Shown: positions 59,328 to 64,000 of the stretch, piece by piece | Position numbering within the stretch: the first letter of the stretch is position 1 | How the letters are laid out: each line of letters opens with the position of its first letter | Source: CAWACP01 sp963832965 | GTDB lineage: Bacteria > Acidobacteriota > Terriglobia > Bryobacterales > Bryobacteraceae | Assembly (NCBI GenBank): GCA_963832965.1 | Contig: CAWHVW010000005.1 | Location: 558,001-622,000, forward strand | Direction: 5' to 3' | Length of the DNA stretch: 64,000 nucleotides | Position numbers and translations under genes: made by a program | Notes under the pieces: model-generated | Database searches by the model: none | Told to the model about the DNA's origin: nothing | What the model saw: only the letters and a program-made list of their open reading frames with translations

Positions 59328-60168
59328 GGGCATGCGAACTGAGATTGAGGCGCTATTTGATTCACCGCCCGCGTCTTACAACGAAGCACATTTCGATCTT
59401 TTCCAGCGTTTCCGTGAGGCGCTGAACGAGGGCCGCGTGCGCGCCGCGGAACCGGATGCGTCCCGCGGCAGTGGCTGGCGCGTAAATGCGTGGGTGAAGA
59501 AGGGCATCCTGCTGGGCTTCCGCATGGGAACCGTAGTGGACATGTCGGTGGACCCGGCGCGGCAACCGTTCTTCGACAAGTCCACGTGGCCGGTGAAACC
59601 GTTTACCGCGGCGAGCGGCGTGCGCATTGTGCCTGGCGGTTCCAGCATCCGCGACGGTTGTTATGTTGGGCGTGGCGTCACCTGCATGCCTCCGATGTAC
59701 ATCAACGTTGGCGCGTGGGTGGGCAATGGAACCATGGTGGATTCGCATGCGCTGGTGGGCAGTTGCGCGCAGGTGGGGGCGAACTGCCACATCTCGGCTG
59801 CTTCACAGATAGGCGGGGTGCTGGAGCCGGTGGGCGCTTTGCCGGTGATCATTGAGGATGACGTGCTGGTGGGCGGGAACTGCGGCGTGTATGAAGGGAC
59901 CGTGGTCAAGCGTCGCGCGGTGCTGGGCACCGGAACCATTCTGAACCGCTCCACGCCGGTTTACGATGTTGTTCGCGACTGCGTCCACACCGCCAACGGG
60001 GACGACCCGCTGGTGATTCCCGAGGAAGCGGTGGTGGTGGCCGGATCGCGCGCGATCACGAATGGCCCGGGGAAGGCCTGGGGCTTGTCGTTGTACACGC
60101 CGGTGATCGTGAAGTATCGCGATTCGAAAACCGACACGAAGATCCGGCTGGAAGACCTGCTGCGGTAA
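59317..60168 (+). CDS. dapD: tetrahydrodipicolinate N-succinyltransferase
   Basis: DapD adds a succinyl group from succinyl-CoA in the succinylase branch to DAP. The 283-residue protein begins with a helical N-terminal domain ('EALFDSPPASYNEAHFDLFQ') and continues with a left-handed beta-helix of hexapeptide repeats ('GGSSIRDGCYVGRGVTCMPP', 'INVGAWVGNGTMVDSHALVG', 'ISAASQIGGVLEPVGALPVI'). ATG 59317 has GGAG at good distance; ATG 59332 is an alternative. The 3' end has been duplicated downstream of the stop (60169-60400). Confidence 0.95.
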   Translation: MQGEGMRTEIEALFDSPPASYNEAHFDLFQRFREALNEGRVRAAEPDASRGSGWRVNAWVKKGILLGFRMGTVVDMSVDPARQPFFDKSTWPVKPFTAASGVRIVPGGSSIRDGCYVGRGVTCMPPMYINVGAWVGNGTMVDSHALVGSCAQVGANCHISAASQIGGVLEPVGALPVIIEDDVLVGGNCGVYEGTVVKRRAVLGTGTILNRSTPVYDVVRDCVHTANGDDPLVIPEEAVVVAGSRAITNGPGKAWGLSLYTPVIVKYRDSKTDTKIRLEDLLR

Positions 60169-60172
60169 AGGG

Positions 60173-60204
60173 CCGCTCCGTGACCGTCGCGGTTCGGTGA
60201 GCGG
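60173..60204 (+). repeat. dispersed nested-palindrome repeat, copy D
   Basis: CCGCTCCGTGACCGTCGCGG followed by TTCGGTGAGCGG. It differs from copies A-C by TGACC for TCACC. CCGCTC and GAGCGG at the ends make it a longer, nested palindrome. It starts five bases after the dapD stop. Confidence 0.8.
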
Positions 60205-60323
60205 CTTTGGTGGTCCGGGCCGGGTCGCGCGCTATCGCGAATGGCCGCCTGGGGCTTGTCGTTGTGCACGCGATTCGAAAACCGACACTAAGATCCTGCT
60301 GGAAGACCTGCCGCGGTAAAGGG

Positions 60324-60355
60324 CCGCTCCGTGACCGTCGCGGTTCGGTGAGCGG
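60324..60355 (+). repeat. dispersed nested-palindrome repeat, copy E
   Basis: Identical to copy D over 32 bases, 151 bases downstream. It was duplicated together with the dapD 3' end. Confidence 0.8.
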
Positions 60356-60479
60356 ACTCGGTTACCTGGGTCGGCTGGAAGACCTGCTGCCGTGAAAGGC
60401 TTCGGCTACCTGGGCCGGCTGGTTTTCGGGTATAACAGTTGGCGTGGCTCCAGCCAAAACCAGCCGCTGCGACAAGACC

Positions 60480-61334
60480 ATGGAATTTTTGCCTACCGGC
60501 ACGCCGGCGGTACGAAAATGTTTCTGGGGGCGCCGCGGCCTGCACGCGGTGATTCCCCTTACGTTGCTGCTCGCCACGGCCGCCCATGCGGCGACGCGGC
60601 TGCTGGTGACGGTGACTGACCCGCACAGCGGGGAGGCGGTTGCGGATCTGAAAGCCGGCGATTTTACGGTCCTCGACGACAAGACTCCGCGCGCGGTGGA
60701 ATCCGCCGAGATGACCTCCGAGCCGGTGGACATCATGCTGTTGCTGGATACCAGTCTGGTGGGCGAGGCGGTGCAGCCGGTGGCCGCAAACCTTATCCAG
60801 CAGCTCGATCCGAAGGAGCAAATGGCGGTGATTTCATTCGCATCCTCGGCGGACCTGGTGCAGGATTTCACGTCCAGCCGCGAGCTGCTGAACGACGCCA
60901 TACGGAAGATGAAGTACGGCAACACTCCCCAGGTGCTGGATGCGCTCTATGCCAGCATCGACGGAGGGTTTGGGAGCAGTCCTTTCCGCAGAGTGGTGGT
61001 GCTGTTGACCACGGGGCTGGAAGGCGGCAGCCGGGTCTCCGACAAAGAGGTGATCAGCCTTGCGAGGAAGAACGGCGTGTCCATCTTCCCGGTGTATCTG
61101 GCGGGCTCCGGGAGATGGTTGTTTGACGAGCTGGCGAGACAAACCGGAGGCGCCGGGTTCCGCGTGGGCGACCTGCGGCGGATGAAGAATCCGCGGCCCG
61201 GACCGTTGATCTTCGCGGCCTTGCGGAAACACTACGTGCTCAGCATCAGCGGAAACGAAGAACCCGGGCCGAAGCTGAAGATCCGCGTGAACGGGCAGGA
61301 CAAGCTATTTGCGTCCGCCCTGCCGGTGGAATAA
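60480..61334 (+). CDS. VWFA-like secreted protein (acidobacterial type)
   Basis: This protein has about 284 residues from ATG 60480; GTG 60444 is an alternative and neither has a clear ribosome site. A signal peptide ('AVIPLTLLLATAAHA') is followed by a small beta-rich domain ('AVADLKAGDFTVLDDKTP', common before acidobacterial VWFA domains), then a von Willebrand A fold. 'DIMLLLDTSLVGEAVQ' is the position of the metal-dependent adhesion motif DxSxS, but it reads D-T-S-L-V. The second metal position 'VVLLTTGLEGGS' lacks the usual Asp. So the domain probably binds no metal. 'SSADLVQDFTSSRELLNDAI' and the rest match the TIGR03436-like family. Role unknown. Confidence 0.75.
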   Translation: MEFLPTGTPAVRKCFWGRRGLHAVIPLTLLLATAAHAATRLLVTVTDPHSGEAVADLKAGDFTVLDDKTPRAVESAEMTSEPVDIMLLLDTSLVGEAVQPVAANLIQQLDPKEQMAVISFASSADLVQDFTSSRELLNDAIRKMKYGNTPQVLDALYASIDGGFGSSPFRRVVVLLTTGLEGGSRVSDKEVISLARKNGVSIFPVYLAGSGRWLFDELARQTGGAGFRVGDLRRMKNPRPGPLIFAALRKHYVLSISGNEEPGPKLKIRVNGQDKLFASALPVE

Positions 61335-61339
61335 GGCGA

Positions 61340-62248
61340 TCAGCCGCCGCCGCTTTCGCGGCCGATTTGCACCTTGGGCGTGGCCAGGTACCCGACAATC
61401 TGGTTCTTCTGGACCTTGTTCACCACGATTTCATAGGGCTGCTTCGCCTTCGACGTGTAGAACTGCAGCGGCTCGTTGATGGTGCGGTCCTTCTTGTCCA
61501 CCTTCTGGTCGTCAACGGTGATCTGGATGGTGTAGATGTTGCGCTTCGGATTGGTGTTCTTCAGCTCGATGAGGACGTCGCCCACCTTCTGTGGCTGCTT
61601 CGCCCGGGGCAGCGTGAACTGGAAGTAGTTGCGCTCGCCCAGGCTTTTGAGCGCGTCCAGTTCCTTGCCGTTGGTGGCGATGAGAGTACCCTGGCCGGTG
61701 AGCTCTCCGTTGGCACGAGTCAGGTCGGCGATGGTCTTCTCGAGTTCGGATTTGGTGGAAGCGACGTCGGTTTTAACGCCGGCGACATCGGTTCCCACGG
61801 CGTCAATCTTGGTGTTCGCGGTATCCGCTTCCTGCCGGACCTCGGTCACCTTGGAGTCGAAGACCTTGGCCTGTTCGGCCTGAGCCGCCTGCAGGCGCCT
61901 CTCGGTCTCCTGGACCTCACGGCCGACTTCCGCCTTGGCTTCGCCAGTGGCCATGCTCAACTGGCGGCGCTGCGCTTCCAACTGGTCCCGCAGAGCATCG
62001 ATGACATGACGGTTTGTCTGGGTGCTGAGCGAGTGAGCTTCGCGCACCTTGGTGATCTCATCGAGGAGCGAATCGCGCATTTTCGCCATGTCGCTGTGGA
62101 CATTGCTCAATTGCACGAACAGATAGACGTTTGCCGCCACCAGCGCGATGACGATCCCGAAGAGAATGGGAATCTTCGCTCCCGAACCCCCACTGGGTGG
62201 GTGGGACTGATACGACCCGAAAACCGGGGGAGAACCGCCTTCACTCAT
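61340..62248 (-). CDS. membrane-anchored coiled-coil protein
   Basis: This 302-residue protein starts at ATG 62248 (GGAGGCAAG before it). A short cytoplasmic N-terminus is followed by one membrane helix 'IPILFGIVIALVAANVYLFV' (about 26-45). A long coiled coil (about 50-205) then carries heptads of Lys/Glu/Asp and Val/Ile ('VTEVRQEADTANTKIDAVGT'). A C-terminal beta-rich domain of about 95 residues ('RNYFQFTLPRAKQPQKVGDV') ends in Gly-rich 'ESGGG'. It looks like an envelope spacer or anchor. No family is recognised. It converges with the VWFA-like gene, six bases apart. Confidence 0.65.
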   Translation of the reverse strand: MSEGGSPPVFGSYQSHPPSGGSGAKIPILFGIVIALVAANVYLFVQLSNVHSDMAKMRDSLLDEITKVREAHSLSTQTNRHVIDALRDQLEAQRRQLSMATGEAKAEVGREVQETERRLQAAQAEQAKVFDSKVTEVRQEADTANTKIDAVGTDVAGVKTDVASTKSELEKTIADLTRANGELTGQGTLIATNGKELDALKSLGERNYFQFTLPRAKQPQKVGDVLIELKNTNPKRNIYTIQITVDDQKVDKKDRTINEPLQFYTSKAKQPYEIVVNKVQKNQIVGYLATPKVQIGRESGGG

Positions 62249-62330
62249 CTTGCCTCCACAACCTAGGCTCTAAAGCTTTCATTCTAACGCTAAAGTCACC
62301 TTGCACGTTTGGCTCCCTTATCATAAGGTG

Positions 62331-63008
62331 GTGTCCAGCCTGCGCAGCCGAGTGATCCGGCCGGAGCTTATGGATGACGCGCCGGAGCCCGAAGCGCTCC
62401 GGAGCCTTAGGGACCTGGTACGTATTAACCGCCGGTTCGGGGGCCACGGGGTTCTTCTGAAGATTCTCGCCCGCGCCGTGGCGGGGCCGGGTGACCGATT
62501 CACGTTCCTCGACGTTGGCGCGGCCACGGGCGACACCGCCGAGGTGGTTTCGAGCCGCTATCCCCGGGCCGGCGTCATTTCGCTTGACCGCGATTTCTTC
62601 CACGTGCGCAACGGGCGCGGAGAACGGGTGTGCGGTGACGGCTTCTGTCTTCCGTTTGACGGGCGCTCGGTGGATTTCGTCTTCTGTTCGCTGTTCCTGC
62701 ACCATTTCCCGGATGAAAGGATTGTCGAGTTCCTGCGGGAGGCCGGGCGAGTGGCGAAGCGCGCGGTATTGATCAGCGACCTGGAACGCCATCGGCTGGC
62801 TCATTGGTTTTTGCCGTCGACACGCTGGCTGTTCGGATGGGACAGGATCACTGTACACGACGGACGCATCTCAGTGGCGGCTGGTTTCCGGCGCGGCGAA
62901 CTGGTTCGCCTTGCGGAGCGGGCCGGTTTGGGCCCGGCGCGCGAGGAACTCCACCGGCCGGCGTTCCGGATTTCCGTGGTGGCGCCGGTTTCCGGCCAGG
63001 CAGGATGA
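62331..63008 (+). CDS. class I SAM-dependent methyltransferase
   Basis: The protein has about 225 residues; GTG 62331 or GTG 62328 is likely, since the upstream TTG-initiated frame lacks any signal. 'RVIRPELMDDAPEPEALRSL' is an N-terminal helix seen in methyltransferases that travel with type III polyketide synthases and FAD oxidoreductases. The SAM-binding loop is 'FTFLDVGAATGDTAEVVSSR', with 'VISLDRDFFH' and 'VDFVFCSLFLHHFPDERIVE' following. The substrate could be a polyketide or quinone-like phenol. Its stop overlaps the next start by ATGA. The PKS pair lies 35 kb away. Confidence 0.75.
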   Translation: MSSLRSRVIRPELMDDAPEPEALRSLRDLVRINRRFGGHGVLLKILARAVAGPGDRFTFLDVGAATGDTAEVVSSRYPRAGVISLDRDFFHVRNGRGERVCGDGFCLPFDGRSVDFVFCSLFLHHFPDERIVEFLREAGRVAKRAVLISDLERHRLAHWFLPSTRWLFGWDRITVHDGRISVAAGFRRGELVRLAERAGLGPAREELHRPAFRISVVAPVSGQAG

Positions 63009-63967
63009 CCATGGCGTTCTTTCTGGGGGTGGATGGAGGGCAGTCCGGAACCACGGCCCTGGTGGCGGACGGGAGTGGCAAGGTGCTGGGGGCTGGCCAG
63101 GCCGGGCCGTGCAATCACGTCGCCGGAGCCGGCGGCCGGGCGAAGTTCATAGCAGCGATAGAGGGGTCGGTTGGGGAGGCGTGCCGGCAGGCCGGCGTGG
63201 AATCCCGGTTTGCCGGGGCCTGCCTGGGATTCAGCGGAGGGGCGGAGGACAAAGACGCGCTGGTACGCGAACTGATCCACGCCGAGCGGTTTCAGATTAC
63301 CGACGACACCACTATCGCACTGACCGGAGCTACCGGCGGCGCGCCGGGCATCGTGACCATTGCAGGGACCGGCTCCATTGCTTATGGGCGTAACACGGCA
63401 TTGAAGCGGGCCAGAGCGGGAGGCTGGGGCTACGTGTTCGGCGACGAAGGCGGGGCCTTCGACCTGACCCGCCAGGCGCTGCGCGCGGCACTGCGGTTTG
63501 AGGAAGGATGGGGGCCGGCCACCGCGCTGCATGGCATGCTGCTTGCGGAGACAGGCGCGGTGAATGCGAATGAGCTGCTGCATCGCTTCTATTCCACGGA
63601 TTTTCCAAAGCCGCGCATTGCCGCGATGGCCCGGCTGGTGGACGGAGCGGCGGTGAACGGAGATCCTGTCGCCGGCGAGCTTCTGAACGCGGCGGGGAGC
63701 CAGCTGGCCACCCTCACGGCGGCGGTTCGCGGCCAGTTGTTCGAGCCGGGCGAGCCTGTGCGCGTGGCGTGGATGGGCGGGGTGTTTCGCAGCACTCTGC
63801 TGCGGGAGCGATTTCGCATGCTGGTGGAACTCGAGGACGGCGTAGCCGCCGGGCCGCCCCTGCATGGACCCGCGGCGGGCGCGTTGATGGAGGCCTTTGG
63901 TCTGGTTGGAATCGGGGCGGAATTGAGTAACGTGCCCGTCACGGAGAAGATTTCCCCGGTGCGGTAA
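63005..63967 (+). CDS. BadF/BadG/BcrA-type ATPase/kinase, N-acetylglucosamine-kinase-like
   Basis: This 320-residue protein has the ASKHA fold. The phosphate-1 loop is 'FFLGVDGGQSGTTALVADGS', phosphate-2 is 'GIVTIAGTGSIAYGRN', and 'AGGWGYVFGDEGGAFDLTRQ' is the family signature. The adenosine region is 'VRVAWMGGVFRSTLLRERF'. The length fits eukaryotic-type N-acetylglucosamine kinases and bacterial sugar kinases of the family better than the activators of benzoyl-CoA reductase. ATG 63005 overlaps the methyltransferase stop; ATG 63011 is an in-frame alternative. Confidence 0.85.
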   Translation: MTMAFFLGVDGGQSGTTALVADGSGKVLGAGQAGPCNHVAGAGGRAKFIAAIEGSVGEACRQAGVESRFAGACLGFSGGAEDKDALVRELIHAERFQITDDTTIALTGATGGAPGIVTIAGTGSIAYGRNTALKRARAGGWGYVFGDEGGAFDLTRQALRAALRFEEGWGPATALHGMLLAETGAVNANELLHRFYSTDFPKPRIAAMARLVDGAAVNGDPVAGELLNAAGSQLATLTAAVRGQLFEPGEPVRVAWMGGVFRSTLLRERFRMLVELEDGVAAGPPLHGPAAGALMEAFGLVGIGAELSNVPVTEKISPVR

Positions 63968-63990
63968 TCTGAGGGGAAGGAGAATCCCCC

Positions 63991-64000
63991 GTGTCACGCT
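63991..64000 (+). CDS. first codons of a gene running off the window
   Basis: GTG at 63991 is preceded by GGGGAAGGAG (63973-63982) at eight bases, a strong ribosome-binding site, and the preceding gene has ended 24 bases earlier. Only three codons are visible, so nothing can be said of the product. Confidence 0.35.

Larger units (their letters stand above)
60169..60479 (+). repeat. decayed tandem duplication of the dapD 3' end with palindromic repeats
   Basis: A 311-base gap without a gene. The segment at about 60205-60320 repeats, with substitutions and deletions, the last 140 bases of dapD ('GCCTGGGGCTTGTCGTTGT', 'GATTCGAAAACCGACAC', 'CTGGAAGACCTG'). A third remnant 'CGGCTGGAAGACCTGCTGC' lies at about 60372-60390, and 'TACCTGGGNCGGCTGG' occurs twice there (60363 and 60407). 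Each of the first two units ends in a copy of the dispersed palindrome (60173 and 60324). Confidence 0.85.

Overview
The window is a GC-rich, gene-dense piece of a bacterial chromosome, most probably from an acidobacterium of the Solibacter/Bryobacter type. This placement is inferred from gene content: a winged-helix/TM/PD40 beta-propeller regulator, a VWFA-like secreted protein of the acidobacterial kind, a PEP-CTERM protein, a succinyl-type lysine pathway, many ATGA/GTGA start-stop overlaps, and several families of short palindromic dispersed repeats. There is no rRNA, CRISPR array, prophage or insertion sequence. The only RNA gene seen is a tRNA-Cys(GCA).

Layout. 0.1-7.8 kb: surface-glycan locus with a PqqD-like protein, a sulfotransferase-like protein, six glycosyltransferases on interleaved strands (one a degenerate paralogue of its convergent neighbour) and a small Tat/PEP-CTERM protein. 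7.9-15.7 kb: amino-acid permease, a translationally coupled sigma factor / multi-pass membrane protein / tandem winged-helix regulator set, a large secreted protein, and a divergent wHTH-PD40 regulator. 15.7-19.1 kb: tRNA-Cys and a four-gene minus-strand operon (enoyl-CoA hydratase, alpha/beta hydrolase, fdhD, small protein). 19.2-25 kb: HutI-like amidohydrolase and a coupled operon lipA - HAD phosphatase - pseudo-hybrid kinase - secreted protein. 25-29.1 kb: MscS channel, TPR-like exported protein, type III polyketide synthase plus FAD oxidoreductase. 29.1-33.3 kb: DUF433 antitoxin with a frameshifted DUF5615 toxin, AlaC-like aminotransferase, YkgJ-type cysteine-cluster protein, exported cysteine protein, single-module Clp ATPase. 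33.5-38.7 kb: scpA-scpB-rluB, a VapBC-type pair, a two-component system. 38.8-47.8 kb: a tripartite heavy-metal-type RND efflux operon with two tandem RND pumps. 47.7-53.2 kb: stress-type protein, GT39 transferase, and a tyrosine-catabolism-like operon (HisC-type aminotransferase, hppD, FAH-family hydrolase). 53.3-60.2 kb: DinB-like protein, then the lysine/DAP cluster (M20 deacylase, asd, lysC, dapB, dapA, dapD). 60.2-64 kb: decayed duplication of the dapD 3' end, VWFA-like protein, coiled-coil membrane protein, methyltransferase, BadF/BadG-type kinase and the first codons of a further gene.

How the genes work together. Lysine/DAP synthesis is nearly complete here, from aspartate to N-succinyl-amino-ketopimelate plus a candidate desuccinylase. 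ScpA/ScpB support chromosome segregation. The RND operon exports cations or drugs. The glycan locus probably decorates an exopolysaccharide or surface protein.

The most unusual content is (i) duplicated genes in which one copy has lost or changed catalytic residues (GT2 pair, RND pair, hybrid kinase, HutI-like protein), and (ii) short palindromic repeats that have entered gene ends, supplying a stop codon to hisC and N-terminal codons to the RND adaptor. All assignments come from reading the sequence; no database search was possible.
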